From contig UBXG01000017.1 of assembly GCA_900469475.1 (NCBI GenBank), forward strand, positions 186,001 to 250,000: a stretch of DNA of 64,000 nt, given 5' to 3'. Numbering within the stretch: position 1 is the first letter of the stretch; each line of letters starts with the position of its first letter. Shown here piece by piece: positions 19,682 to 29,018 of this stretch. The notes below the pieces were generated by a model. The model ran no database searches and was not told the DNA's origin. It saw only the letters and a program-made list of their open reading frames with translations. The DNA comes from Hyphomicrobiales bacterium (GTDB lineage: Bacteria; Pseudomonadota; Alphaproteobacteria; Rhizobiales; Rhizobiaceae). The translations under genes and the position numbers were made by a program.

Positions 19682-21034
19682 ATGTCGAAACTTAAAAATT
19701 ACATTTCTGCCGCCGCTGCTGGCGTCATGAGCGTCGCCTTGGCGATGCCGGCTGCCGCAGCTCCGGTCAAGTTCGATTTCTGGTTCGGTCTGTCGGGCGA
19801 CCTTCAGCGCGTCGTTGAGACGCTCTGCAAGAATTTCAACGATTCCCAGAAGGATTATGAAGTTTCCTGCGTCAGCCAGGGCAGCTACGACGCCGCTCTG
19901 CAGAACACCATTGCCGCCTTCCGCGCGAACAAGCAGCCGACGATCGTTCAGGTCTACGACGTCGGCACCGCGACCATGATGCTTTCGGGCGCCTACTATC
20001 CGGTCAACAAACTGATGGCTGAAAACGGCTACAAGGTAGACTGGAACAACTATTTCCCGGGTATCGCCCGCTACTACGCCACCTCGAAGGGCGAGCTGCT
20101 CTCCTTCCCCTTCAACTCTTCCACCGCCCTGCTCTACTGGAACAAGGATGCCTTCGCGAAGATCGGCAAGACCGCCGCGCCGAAGACCTGGGAAGAAGCT
20201 GCAGAAGACATGAAGGCGCTTAAGGGTGCCGGCTATGAATGCCCGATGGCCATCAACATCTCCGGCAACGAAAGCTGGCAGCTGATGGAACAATTCTCGG
20301 CCATCCACGATCAGCCGATCGCCACGAAGAACAATGGCTATGACGGCCTCGACGCGCGTCTCACCGTCAACAAGACGAAGTTCGTTAAGTATGTGACGGA
20401 CCTCAAGAGCTGGTACGACCAGGGCCTCATCAAGATCAAGTCCAAGGACCTCGGCCAGGACATGGTTCAGGCTTTCGCCGCCGGCGATTGCCAGATGATC
20501 ATGACCTCGGTCGGCGACCATGGCACGGTCGGCAAGACCCATAAGGCCGACATGAACTGGGATGTTGCCGAGCTTCCGGTCTACGCAGGCACCGAGCGCA
20601 AGAACTCGCTCGTCGGCGGCGCTTCGCTCTGGGTTCTCTCCGGCAAATCGGCTGACGAATATAAGGGCGCTGCCGCGTTCCTGAACTTCATCGCCAAGCC
20701 CGAAACCGCTCTCTTCTGGTCGACCAACACCGGCTACATCCCGGTTACGAAGTCCGGCTTCGAATTCATGAAGTCCTCCGGCTTCTACGACAAGGCTCCC
20801 TTCAAGGGCCGCGAAGTCGCTATCGCCAGCTTGACCGCTTCCGAGCCGACCGCGATCACCCGCGGCATCCGCCTCGGCAGCTTCACGCAGATTCGCGCTG
20901 AGTTCGGCAACCAGATGCAGGCCATCTTCGCCAACAAGGTCAGCGTCCAGGAAGGTATCGACAACCTCGTCAAGAACGGCGACGCCGTTCTTGAGCGCTT
21001 CGAAGCCACCTACAAGGGCAAGCAGCTGCCATAA
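19682..21034 (+). CDS. ugpB: sn-glycerol-3-phosphate ABC transporter, periplasmic binding protein
   Basis: Extracellular solute-binding protein family 1, 450 aa. The ATG at 19682 opens a signal peptide (YISAAAAGVMSVALAMPAAA). The mature N-terminus KFDFWFGLSGDLQRVVETLC is characteristic of UgpB, which delivers sn-glycerol-3-phosphate and glycerophosphodiesters to UgpAE. It heads the ugpBAE run. The gene is well conserved and codon use is strongly biased. Confidence 0.93.
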   Translation: MSKLKNYISAAAAGVMSVALAMPAAAAPVKFDFWFGLSGDLQRVVETLCKNFNDSQKDYEVSCVSQGSYDAALQNTIAAFRANKQPTIVQVYDVGTATMMLSGAYYPVNKLMAENGYKVDWNNYFPGIARYYATSKGELLSFPFNSSTALLYWNKDAFAKIGKTAAPKTWEEAAEDMKALKGAGYECPMAINISGNESWQLMEQFSAIHDQPIATKNNGYDGLDARLTVNKTKFVKYVTDLKSWYDQGLIKIKSKDLGQDMVQAFAAGDCQMIMTSVGDHGTVGKTHKADMNWDVAELPVYAGTERKNSLVGGASLWVLSGKSADEYKGAAAFLNFIAKPETALFWSTNTGYIPVTKSGFEFMKSSGFYDKAPFKGREVAIASLTASEPTAITRGIRLGSFTQIRAEFGNQMQAIFANKVSVQEGIDNLVKNGDAVLERFEATYKGKQLP

Positions 21035-21133
21035 GCGGCAAAGCTCGTAACAGAACGGCGTCCGCCGGGGTTTCCCGGCGGACGTTCGTTATGAAGGCAA
21101 GCGTGGCATCGAGATCTCAAGCCGGTAGAGACA

Positions 21134-22018
21134 ATGGAAAAGCGAGTAACTTTCAACAAATGGAGCGTCGGCATCCTGTTCGCGGTGCCGCAGTTGCTCC
21201 TTATCTTCACCTTTTTCTATTGGCCGGCGGGTCAGGCGGTCTTCTGGTCCTTGACGCTGCAGCAGCCCTGGGGTGGCGGCAATATCTGGGTCGGGCTCGA
21301 CAATTTCAAATCCATTCTGGCCAGCTCCGATTACTGGAACTCGGTCACGATCAGCATCATCTTCGCTGCTATCAGCACAAGTATTTCCATGGCGGGCGGA
21401 CTGATACTTGCGGCGCTGACCGATCGGCAGCTGCGCGGCTCGAAAATCTATCGCGTAGTCCTGATCTGGCCTTACGGTATTGCTGCGCCCGCATCGGCGA
21501 TGGCCTTCCGGTTCATCCTGGCGCCGGAAGCAGGACTCATGGCCGTGGTCAATCAGTGGTGGCCGGGAATATGGGACCCGGGTCTTGACGGCAACGCCGC
21601 CATGGCCTGCGTCATCGCCGCCTTCTCGTGGAAATATATCGGCTACAGCTTCATCTTCTTCCTCGCCGCTTTCCAGGCCATTCCACGCGCGCTCATCGAG
21701 GCGTCCGCCATGGACGGCTCCGGCGTGCTCCGCCGCTTCTGGGACATCCAGTTCCCATTGATCACGCCGACGATCTTCTTCCTGCTCGTCATCAACATCA
21801 CCGAAAGCTTCCAGGATTCATTCGGCATCGTCGACATCATGACTTCGGGCGGCCCGCACAACTCGACCAACCTCATGGTCTACAAGATCTATTCGGACGG
21901 CTTCAAAGGCCTCGATTTTTCCGGTGCGGCGGCGCAGAGCATCATTCTCATGCTGCTGATCGTCCTGCTTACCATCTTCCAGTTCCGCTTCATCGAGAAG
22001 CGCGTGCACTATCGTTGA
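21134..22018 (+). CDS. ugpA: sn-glycerol-3-phosphate ABC transporter permease
   Basis: MalF-type inner-membrane permease, 294 aa, with six hydrophobic segments and the EAA loop (ALIEASAMDGSGVLRRFWDI) that docks onto the ATPase UgpC. It starts 99 nt after ugpB and ends seven nt before ugpE, so the three are cotranscribed. The N-terminus VGILFAVPQLLLIFTFFYWP is as expected for UgpA. Confidence 0.94.
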   Translation: MEKRVTFNKWSVGILFAVPQLLLIFTFFYWPAGQAVFWSLTLQQPWGGGNIWVGLDNFKSILASSDYWNSVTISIIFAAISTSISMAGGLILAALTDRQLRGSKIYRVVLIWPYGIAAPASAMAFRFILAPEAGLMAVVNQWWPGIWDPGLDGNAAMACVIAAFSWKYIGYSFIFFLAAFQAIPRALIEASAMDGSGVLRRFWDIQFPLITPTIFFLLVINITESFQDSFGIVDIMTSGGPHNSTNLMVYKIYSDGFKGLDFSGAAAQSIILMLLIVLLTIFQFRFIEKRVHYR

Positions 22019-22025
22019 GGCTGAC

Positions 22026-22940
22026 ATGGTCGAGCGCACCCCCATCCTTAATTTCTTCACCCACCTGATCCTGCTGCTTGGATTCATCGTCGCTGTAGGC
22101 CCGCTGGCCATCGTCGCCATTGCCGCGTCGCATAACATCACCGACGTCAACAAAGTGCCGATGTCGCTGATCCCCGGCTCGGATTTCTGGGTCAACATGC
22201 AGACGGCATGGACGACCGCCGGTCTCGGTCCCAAGCTGCTGAACAGCCTGATCTTCGCCACCGGCGTTGCGGTGGGCAAAGTGCTCATTTCGGCGATAAC
22301 GGCCTTTTCCCTGGTCTATTTCCGCTATCCGGGCCGCCATTTCATTTTCTGGCTCATCTTCATAACGCTCATGCTGCCGCTTGAAGTGCGTATCGTGCCG
22401 ACCTATGCGGTCGCAGCGAACGTCCTGTCGCCCTTCCAGGGAATTCTCGACATCACCGGCATCACCTGGCTCATCGCAAAGCTTACGGGTATCGAAGTCT
22501 CGCTGAACCTCGGGCTACTCAACTCCTCGATCGGCCTTATCCTGCCGTTGGTCGCGACGGCGACTGGCACCTTTCTTTACCGCCAATTCTTCCTGACGAT
22601 ACCGGACGAGTTGGCTGAAGCCGCGCGCATGGACGGCGCCGGGGCATTGCGCTTCTTCGTCGACATCCTGCTGCCGCTGTCGCGCACCAATATGGCCGCG
22701 CTCGGCACCATCATGTTCCTCTGGGCCTGGAACCAGTATCTCTGGCCGTTGCTGGTAACCACCGATCCCGCCCACGTAACGGCGGTTCACGAGCTCAAGT
22801 CACTCATCCCGAACTTTGGCGGCCTTCCGGAGTGGCATATCGCAATGGCTGGCACGCTGATCATTATGATTCCGCCGCTTGCCGTCGTCGTGCTGATGCA
22901 GCGTTGGGTCGTTCGCGGCATGATCGCTACGGAAAAGTGA
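22026..22940 (+). CDS. ugpE: sn-glycerol-3-phosphate ABC transporter permease
   Basis: MalG-type permease, 304 aa, forming the membrane channel with UgpA. It shows six hydrophobic segments and the EAA motif ELAEAARMDGAGALRFFVDI. It begins seven nt after the ugpA stop. A hairpin terminator follows at 23025. In this locus the ATPase gene is not part of the run but lies beyond, in the opposite direction. Confidence 0.94.
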   Translation: MVERTPILNFFTHLILLLGFIVAVGPLAIVAIAASHNITDVNKVPMSLIPGSDFWVNMQTAWTTAGLGPKLLNSLIFATGVAVGKVLISAITAFSLVYFRYPGRHFIFWLIFITLMLPLEVRIVPTYAVAANVLSPFQGILDITGITWLIAKLTGIEVSLNLGLLNSSIGLILPLVATATGTFLYRQFFLTIPDELAEAARMDGAGALRFFVDILLPLSRTNMAALGTIMFLWAWNQYLWPLLVTTDPAHVTAVHELKSLIPNFGGLPEWHIAMAGTLIIMIPPLAVVVLMQRWVVRGMIATEK

Positions 22941-23024
22941 TATTCTACCCGCCGCGTCGCATTGCTCGGCGCGGGGGCCTTTGAAGACCTCCTTCTCCCG
23001 CTGCGCAACAGATCAAATCTCCAC

Positions 23025-23055
23025 AAAGCATCGGATGGCTTCCATCCGGTGCTTT
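23025..23055 (+). terminator. hairpin terminator after ugpE
   Basis: AAAGCATCGGATGG and CCATCCGGTGCTTT form a 14-bp stem (one wobble) with a three-base loop. The T run is short and partly within the stem. Confidence 0.6.
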
Positions 23056-23166
23056 GCCACGCCTAGCTCCGGCTTCATCTCCATAATCGCAGCCAAGTGA
23101 TGTTCATTGGAGCAAGCGCTTGTGAGCGGGTTTGCGATCGGCAAGCTCCGTCGACCTCCGACACAT

Positions 23167-23199
23167 AAAAAGCCCGGAAGTCGGGAAAACTTCCGGGCT
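23167..23199 (-). terminator. intrinsic terminator of ugpC
   Basis: Minus-strand stem AGCCCGGAAG / CTTCCGGGCT with a nine-base loop, followed by TTTTA. It lies 28 nt beyond the ugpC stop. Confidence 0.88.
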
Positions 23200-23226
23200 A
23201 TACCTACTGAAAACTTATGTTTGAAA

Positions 23227-24339
23227 TCAGCTCGCCAGCACCTTCAGCGGCGTGACCGAAGCAACGGCGTCGAGCCGCAGCCCGGTATCCTGGGCGAAGA
23301 GGTGCGTGTGCTGCTGCGGCAGTTCCAGCGCAACCGACTGACCGGTCTGGCCTGTCGTATGATCGGCAACGGCGACAGCGAAGCTTGAACCGTTGATATC
23401 GCAATGGATGACACGGCCGGCACCGAGTTCTTCGACGAAATCGACCGTTGCCGGGATAGCACCGGGCGTGCCGGCAGGAACGAGGCGTGCATGTTCCGGC
23501 CGGAGGCCGAGGGCAACCGGCTGGCCGGCATGGCGCTTGCCGATGTTGGCGTCGATGGCGATCGGAATGCCGTCGAAGATGAATTGCTCGCCATTGGCCG
23601 CGAAAGTGCCTTCCAGGAAATTCATGGCCGGGGAGCCGATGAAGGAGCCGACGAAACGGGTGCGCGGCGTGTTGTAGACCTCGAGCGGCGTGCCGACCTG
23701 CTCGACATTGCCCTTGTACATGACGACGAGCTTGTCGGCGAGCGTCATGGCCTCGACCTGATCATGCGTCACGAAGACCGAGGTGGCCGACAAACGCTTG
23801 TGCAGGCGGCGGATTTCGACGCGCATCTGCACGCGCAGCTTGGCATCGAGGTTGGAAAGCGGTTCGTCGAAAAGGAAGACCTTCGGCTCGCGTATGATGG
23901 CGCGGCCCATGGCGACGCGCTGGCGCTGACCGCCGGAAAGCTCGGCCGGCTTGCGGGCGAGGAAATCCTCGAGGCCGACGATCTTGGCGGTTTCCTTGAT
24001 GCGGCGGTCACGCTCGGCGCGCGGCACACCCGCGACCTTGAGCGCGTAGCCCATGTTGGCGGCGACATCCATGTGCGGATAGAGCGCGTAGTTCTGGAAG
24101 ACCATGGCGCAGCCGCGCTCGCGCGGCTCGAGCTGGTTGACCACCTTGCCGTCAATGCTGATCTCGCCCGAAGTGATATCCTCAAGGCCGGCAATCATGC
24201 GCAGCAGTGTGGACTTGCCACAGCCGGAAGGTCCGAGGATGACGACAAATTCGCCCGATCGGAAATTCAGGTCGACGCCATGAACGACCGGATTGCGTCC
24301 ATAGGCCTTGCGAACTTGTTCGATGCGGATTTCCGCCAT
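23227..24339 (-). CDS. ugpC: sn-glycerol-3-phosphate ABC transporter ATP-binding protein
   Basis: MalK/UgpC-type ATPase, 370 aa. Walker [10 protein letters not shown] (about residue 37), signature [15 protein letters not shown], Walker [13 protein letters not shown] and the switch histidine in [10 protein letters not shown] are intact; the C-terminal third carries the TOBE regulatory domain ([12 protein letters not shown]). A GGGGAAG site precedes the ATG. It is convergent with ugpBAE rather than being the fourth gene of the operon. The neighbouring Ugp permeases make glycerol-3-phosphate the likely cargo, though such ATPases can serve several importers. Confidence 0.92.
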   Translation of the reverse strand: MAEIRIEQVRKAYGRNPVVHGVDLNFRSGEFVVILGPSGCGKSTLLRMIAGLEDITSGEISIDGKVVNQLEPRERGCAMVFQNYALYPHMDVAANMGYALKVAGVPRAERDRRIKETAKIVGLEDFLARKPAELSGGQRQRVAMGRAIIREPKVFLFDEPLSNLDAKLRVQMRVEIRRLHKRLSATSVFVTHDQVEAMTLADKLVVMYKGNVEQVGTPLEVYNTPRTRFVGSFIGSPAMNFLEGTFAANGEQFIFDGIPIAIDANIGKRHAGQPVALGLRPEHARLVPAGTPGAIPATVDFVEELGAGRVIHCDINGSSFAVAVADHTTGQTGQSVALELPQQHTHLFAQDTGLRLDAVASVTPLKVLAS

Positions 24340-24588
24340 TTTAATCTTCCCCGCCTGTCCATTCTCGGCACGTCAATCGGGTGGACTGCTAGCGAATTTG
24401 CATTACAGAACAGTGACAAGCATTCCTTATACCACAAAGGAGATCGAGTTTTCCCTACGAGAGTTGCGTGTGGCATTCGCTTATGTAACGCGTGGTAGTG
24501 AAACCATTCGACGGTCTGCGTTGTATAAGGGTTTCCGCCGTCGCAAGGCATGCGAGAAGCAACAGAGGATGACCGATCGGCCAGGACC

Positions 24589-26046
24589 ATGACAACAGCG
24601 ATAAAAGAGCCGAACCCCATCCTGCTATGGTTTCGCAAGGATCTTCGCCTGGACGACAACCACGCGCTGCAGTCGGCGGCAACATCGAGCCGCCCTCTAA
24701 TTCCCGTCTATATTCGCGAGCCGGGCGCAACGGAGCGTGGCCCACTTGGCGGAGCACAGGATTGGTGGCTGCATCATTCGCTCGCTGCCCTGCAAACCGC
24801 TCTTGATGCAGTTGGGAACAAGCTCATTCTTCGCCAGGGCGATGCCCTGACGGTGCTTAAAAAACTCATTGACGAAACCGGGGCCGAAGCCGTTGTCTGG
24901 AACCGTCGATACGATCCGGCCGGTATCGAGGTGGACACCCAAATCAAGAAGGCTTTGCGGAGCAAGGGCATCGAGGCCAACAGCTTTGCCGGTCAGCTGC
25001 TGCACGAACCCACGCGCCTGCGCACGGGAACCGGTAACCATTACAAGACTTACACGCCGTTCTGGCGCGCATTCGAGCAATCCGGCGAGCCGCCGTTTCC
25101 GATAAAAGCGCCGGCAAAGCTCCTCGCACCCAGCCGCTGGCCGCAGTCGGACGCGCTCACCTCTTGGTCACTCCTACCCACCAAGCCGAACTGGGCATCG
25201 GAGTTTCCGGACATATGGACGCCAGGTGAAGCCGCGGCACAGGAAAAGCTCGAGACTTTCGTCGATGGCGTCATTGATGGTTATGCGGTCGGCCGCGATT
25301 TTCCGGATAAATCGTCAACCTCCCTGCTCTCGCCACATCTGGCGCTCGGAGAGATATCGCCTGCCCGCATCTGGCATACGACACGCGGACTATCCGGCAA
25401 GATCCCGAGCGATGATATCGTTCGCTTCCGCAAGGAAATTGTCTGGCGGGAGTTCTGCTATCATCAGCTGTTCCATTTCCCAAAGCTCCGGACAGCCAAC
25501 TGGAACGATCGCTACGATGATTTTCCCTGGCTATCGGATGCCAAGCTGTTGGCAAGCTGGCAGCATGGGCAAACAGGTTATCCGATCGTCGATGCCGGCA
25601 TGCGGCAGCTGTGGCGCCATGGCTGGATGCACAATCGCGTTCGCATGATCGCGGCATCTTTCCTGATCAAGGATCTGCTGATCGACTGGCGCGAAGGCGA
25701 AGCCTGGTTTCGCGACACGCTCGTCGATGCCGATCCGGCCGCCAATACGGCAAACTGGCAGTGGGTGGCGGGCTCCGGCGCCGATGCTTCACCCTTCTTC
25801 CGTATCTTCAATCCGGTGCTGCAGGGCGAGAAATTCGATCCGGATGGCGGCTATGTCCGAACTTTCGTGCCGGAGCTCTCCAAACTCGACAACAAATATA
25901 TCCACCGGCCGTTCGAGGCGCCTGATGACGTGCTCAAGCGTGCAGGAATAGAACTCGGCAAACACTACCCCCGTCCCATCGTCGATCATGCCACGGCGCG
26001 GCAGCGTGCGCTCGCCGCGCACGCATCGCTTAAAGATGATGGATAG
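24589..26046 (+). CDS. phrB: deoxyribodipyrimidine photo-lyase
   Basis: Light-driven repair enzyme for cyclobutane pyrimidine dimers, 485 aa. The N-terminal alpha/beta domain opens with LLWFRKDLRLDDNHAL; the FAD-binding helical domain shows SPHLALGEISPARIW, FCYHQLFHFPKL, GYPIVDAGMRQLW, HGWMHNRVRMI and the tryptophan-rich DADPAANTANWQWVAG. All these are class I CPD photolyase marks. I start at the ATG at 24589 (MTTAIKEPNP). It converges with the SDR gene. Confidence 0.95.
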   Translation: MTTAIKEPNPILLWFRKDLRLDDNHALQSAATSSRPLIPVYIREPGATERGPLGGAQDWWLHHSLAALQTALDAVGNKLILRQGDALTVLKKLIDETGAEAVVWNRRYDPAGIEVDTQIKKALRSKGIEANSFAGQLLHEPTRLRTGTGNHYKTYTPFWRAFEQSGEPPFPIKAPAKLLAPSRWPQSDALTSWSLLPTKPNWASEFPDIWTPGEAAAQEKLETFVDGVIDGYAVGRDFPDKSSTSLLSPHLALGEISPARIWHTTRGLSGKIPSDDIVRFRKEIVWREFCYHQLFHFPKLRTANWNDRYDDFPWLSDAKLLASWQHGQTGYPIVDAGMRQLWRHGWMHNRVRMIAASFLIKDLLIDWREGEAWFRDTLVDADPAANTANWQWVAGSGADASPFFRIFNPVLQGEKFDPDGGYVRTFVPELSKLDNKYIHRPFEAPDDVLKRAGIELGKHYPRPIVDHATARQRALAAHASLKDDG

Positions 26047-26049
26047 GCG

Positions 26050-26880
26050 CTATTCCGCTGGATGCGCCGTGATATGCGGCCCGGCCGGCCGGCGCTTGCT
26101 GCCGCTCCCCAAAAAATACCTGAGCACCTTGAAATACAGGCTATAGGGCAGAAACTTCAGCAGCTTTGCCCGATAGACCATGCTCTTCGGGAAACTGATG
26201 TCGAAGGATGGTGATTTCAAGCCGGCGGCGATCGCATCCGCCGCCTGCTGTGCCGACACGATCTCAGGCATGTCGAACTTATTTTGAGCCGTCAACGGCG
26301 TGTCGACATAGCCCGGGGTGATGAGCTGGATGCGGATGCCCATGCGATCGAGCTCGAAGTTCAGGCTTTCCGCCATGTTGATCAGCGCCGCCTTGCTGGC
26401 TCCGTAAGCCGCACCGCCGGGAAGTCCGCCATAACCGGCGACGGATGAGACAAGGGCAACCTGGCCGTATCCCCGCGCCCGCATATGCCGCACCGCCGGA
26501 ACGAGACAGTTGACAACGCCATGGAGATTGACGGCAAAACTGCGTTCGAACACTTCGTGATTAAGATCTTCGCCCCGTGCCGGCAAATAGACGCCGGCGT
26601 TCAGAACCGCCAGGGCAATGGGGCCGTGCTGATATTCAATTGCCGCAACCGTGTGCTCCATGTCCTCTGTATCGGTCACATCGCCGTCGAGCGCGACAAT
26701 GCTGCCTGCAAGCGCGCTTGCCTCGGCCTGCAGCGCCAGAAGCTTGTCGTGGCTGCGCGCCGTAACGGCGACCTTGTAGCCTTCCTCTGCCAGCTTCAGC
26801 GCGAGCGCGCGGCCGATACCGGAACTGGCGCCGGTAATCCAGACGACTCCGTTTTCAGGACGTGCGATGAACGGGCTCAT
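26050..26880 (-). CDS. short-chain dehydrogenase/reductase
   Basis: NAD(P)-dependent oxidoreductase, 276 aa. The cofactor loop TGASSGIGRALA is near residue 16, the NAG motif appears as VLNAGVY, the catalytic Ser in VSSVAGYGG and the YGASKAA tyrosine-lysine pair are in place, and PGYVDTPLT follows. GGAGAAG lies ahead of the ATG. The substrate is unknown. The gene ends only 3 nt from the photolyase stop (convergent). Confidence 0.9.
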   Translation of the reverse strand: MSPFIARPENGVVWITGASSGIGRALALKLAEEGYKVAVTARSHDKLLALQAEASALAGSIVALDGDVTDTEDMEHTVAAIEYQHGPIALAVLNAGVYLPARGEDLNHEVFERSFAVNLHGVVNCLVPAVRHMRARGYGQVALVSSVAGYGGLPGGAAYGASKAALINMAESLNFELDRMGIRIQLITPGYVDTPLTAQNKFDMPEIVSAQQAADAIAAGLKSPSFDISFPKSMVYRAKLLKFLPYSLYFKVLRYFLGSGSKRRPAGPHITAHPAE

Positions 26881-27007
26881 GGCTCTTCTCCTTGGCTGGC
26901 GGCCGCCTACATCAAACGCTTAAACTGCGGCCGTCCGTGGCATTTTAGAAATAGCGCATCATTGTGGCCGCTTTCGGCCAGACTGACGGCGTCATCGGGA
27001 AAACAAT

Positions 27008-27023
27008 GTCTCCAATTGGAGAC
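27008..27023. promoter_or_regulatory. 16-bp perfect palindrome upstream of cysK
   Basis: GTCTCCAATTGGAGAC is a perfect palindrome 153 nt upstream of cysK and 128 nt from the divergent SDR start. It has the size and symmetry of a dimeric regulator site. No regulator is identified. Confidence 0.45.
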
Positions 27024-27175
27024 CGACGACTTGGATGAAAGAGGGAGGTCGAGACGCCCGCCAAGTCGAATTTTGCGAGGCGAATAGATAGCAAGGAACA
27101 GAATTTCTTGCCTATCCCGCCTTGTGAAGGGAAAAGACCGTTCTTACAGTAGTTGCGAACAGAAGGCAGATTCCA

Positions 27176-28216
27176 ATGACCGTCCATCCGTCCGTCCTCG
27201 AAGCAATTGGCAATACGCCGTTGATCAAGCTCAAGGGCGCCTCCGAGGCGACGGGCTCGACCATTCTCGGCAAGGCCGAATTTCTCAATCCCGGTCAATC
27301 GGTGAAGGATCGCGCCGCGCTCTACATCATCCGCGACGCCGAGAAGAAGGGGCTGCTGAGGCCGGGCGGCGTCATCGTCGAGGGCACAGCCGGCAATACC
27401 GGCATCGGCCTGACGCTGGTTGCCAAGGCACTCGGCTACCGCACCGTCATCGTCATTCCTGAGACACAGAGCCAGGAAAAGAAGGATGCATTGAAACTGC
27501 TCGGGGCCGAACTGGTGGAAGTTCCCGCTGTCCCCTACAAGAACCCGAACAACTACGTGAAGGTCTCGGGCCGCCTGGCCGAGCAGCTTGCAAAGACCGA
27601 GCCTAACGGCGCGATCTGGGCAAACCAGTTCGACAACGTTGCCAACCGTCAGGCTCATATTGAGACGACCGCCAAAGAAATCTGGTACGATACCGATGGC
27701 AAGATTGACGGCTTCATCTGCTCGGTCGGTTCCGGCGGCACGCTCGCCGGCGTCGCTATGGGGCTGCATGCCTTTAACAAGGACATCAAGATCGGTATTG
27801 CTGACCCCGAAGGTGCCGCCCTTTATGAATTCTACAAGAACGGCGAGCTGAAATCCTCCGGCTCTTCGATCACCGAGGGCATCGGCCAGGGCCGCATCAC
27901 GGCGAACCTGGAGGGTTTCACGCCCGATTTTGCCTATCAGGTTACCGATGCCGAAGCGCTTCCCTACGTCTTCGATCTGGTCGAATACGAGGGCCTGTGC
28001 CTAGGCGGCTCGACTGCCATCAATATTGCCGGCGCGGTTCGTCTCGCCAGGGATCTCGGCCCCGGACATACGATCGTGACCATCCTGTGCGATTACGGCA
28101 ATCGCTATCAGTCCAAGCTCTTCAATCCGGACTTCCTGAAGTCGAAGGGCCTGCCGCTGCCGGGCTACTTGGAAAAGCGGACTGAAATTGCCGTCCCCTA
28201 CGAAACAACAGCGTGA
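27176..28216 (+). CDS. cysK: cysteine synthase A
   Basis: PLP-dependent O-acetylserine sulfhydrylase, 346 aa, making cysteine from O-acetylserine and sulfide. Marks are the N-terminal AIGNTPLIKLK, the PLP lysine in LNPGQSVKDRAAL, the phosphate-binding EGTAGNTGIGL loop, and VGSGGTLAGV. It is slightly longer than E. coli CysK (323 aa) with a C-terminal tail typical of alphaproteobacterial copies. alaX begins 4 nt after its stop, so the two are cotranscribed. Confidence 0.93.
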   Translation: MTVHPSVLEAIGNTPLIKLKGASEATGSTILGKAEFLNPGQSVKDRAALYIIRDAEKKGLLRPGGVIVEGTAGNTGIGLTLVAKALGYRTVIVIPETQSQEKKDALKLLGAELVEVPAVPYKNPNNYVKVSGRLAEQLAKTEPNGAIWANQFDNVANRQAHIETTAKEIWYDTDGKIDGFICSVGSGGTLAGVAMGLHAFNKDIKIGIADPEGAALYEFYKNGELKSSGSSITEGIGQGRITANLEGFTPDFAYQVTDAEALPYVFDLVEYEGLCLGGSTAINIAGAVRLARDLGPGHTIVTILCDYGNRYQSKLFNPDFLKSKGLPLPGYLEKRTEIAVPYETTA

Positions 28217-28220
28217 CCAT

Positions 28221-28958
28221 ATGACCGTCCATGCCCTCTATCGTGACGATTTCTATCTATCGACGGCCGAAGCAGTCGTTACCGCGATCCACGAAGACGG
28301 GGGCATCGAGCTCGATCAGACCTGCTTTTATGCGACTTCGGGCGGTCAGCCTGGCGATACCGGTTTCCTCGAGCGCGGCGACGGCTCGAGGATCATGCTC
28401 GGTCAAACGAAGCATGGGCCGATCAAGGACATCATCATTCATGTCCCGCTCGAAAATCAGCCCTTGCCCATCGTCGGTGAGAAGCTGGTGCTGCATATCG
28501 ACTGGGCGCGCCGCTACAAGCTGATGCGCATGCATACGGCCTGCCATCTCCTCTCGGTGGTCTGCCCCTATCCGATCACGGGCGCGGCGGTCGGCGAGGA
28601 TGAGAGCAGGGTCGATTTCGACATGGGCGAGACGATCGACAAGGATGAAGTGACGGCGAAGATGATGGCGCTCGTTAATGAGAACCATCCCGTCTTCGTC
28701 CGCTGGATTACCGACGAGGAGCTGATCGCCAATCCGGGCATCGTCAAATCCAAGAATGTGCGCCCGCCGATGGGCCTTGGCCGCGTCAGTCTCGTCTGCA
28801 TCGGCGAGGATTCGGCCATCGACAGCCAGCCTTGCGGCGGCACGCATGTGTCGGAAACGCAGGAGGTCGGCGCGATCCACATCGCCAAGATCGAGAAGAA
28901 GGGCAAGGAAAACCGCCGCTTCCGCATTCGTTTCGGCCTACCGACCAACGAGAATTGA
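28221..28958 (+). CDS. alanyl-tRNA editing protein AlaX
   Basis: Free-standing editing domain, 245 aa, that hydrolyses Ser (and Gly) mis-charged onto tRNA-Ala. Zinc ligands are visible as HTACH near residue 97 and the CGGTH pair (SQPCGGTHVSETQEVG) near the C-terminus. The ATG overlaps nothing but directly follows the cysK stop, so translation is probably coupled. Its place after a cysteine synthase has no obvious biochemical reason. Confidence 0.9.
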   Translation: MTVHALYRDDFYLSTAEAVVTAIHEDGGIELDQTCFYATSGGQPGDTGFLERGDGSRIMLGQTKHGPIKDIIIHVPLENQPLPIVGEKLVLHIDWARRYKLMRMHTACHLLSVVCPYPITGAAVGEDESRVDFDMGETIDKDEVTAKMMALVNENHPVFVRWITDEELIANPGIVKSKNVRPPMGLGRVSLVCIGEDSAIDSQPCGGTHVSETQEVGAIHIAKIEKKGKENRRFRIRFGLPTNEN

Positions 28959-29018
28959 CCGGGTAAGCGCCTATATCTCGATATCAAGACCAATAAACCA
29001 AAGCAGGGAGTGATCATC

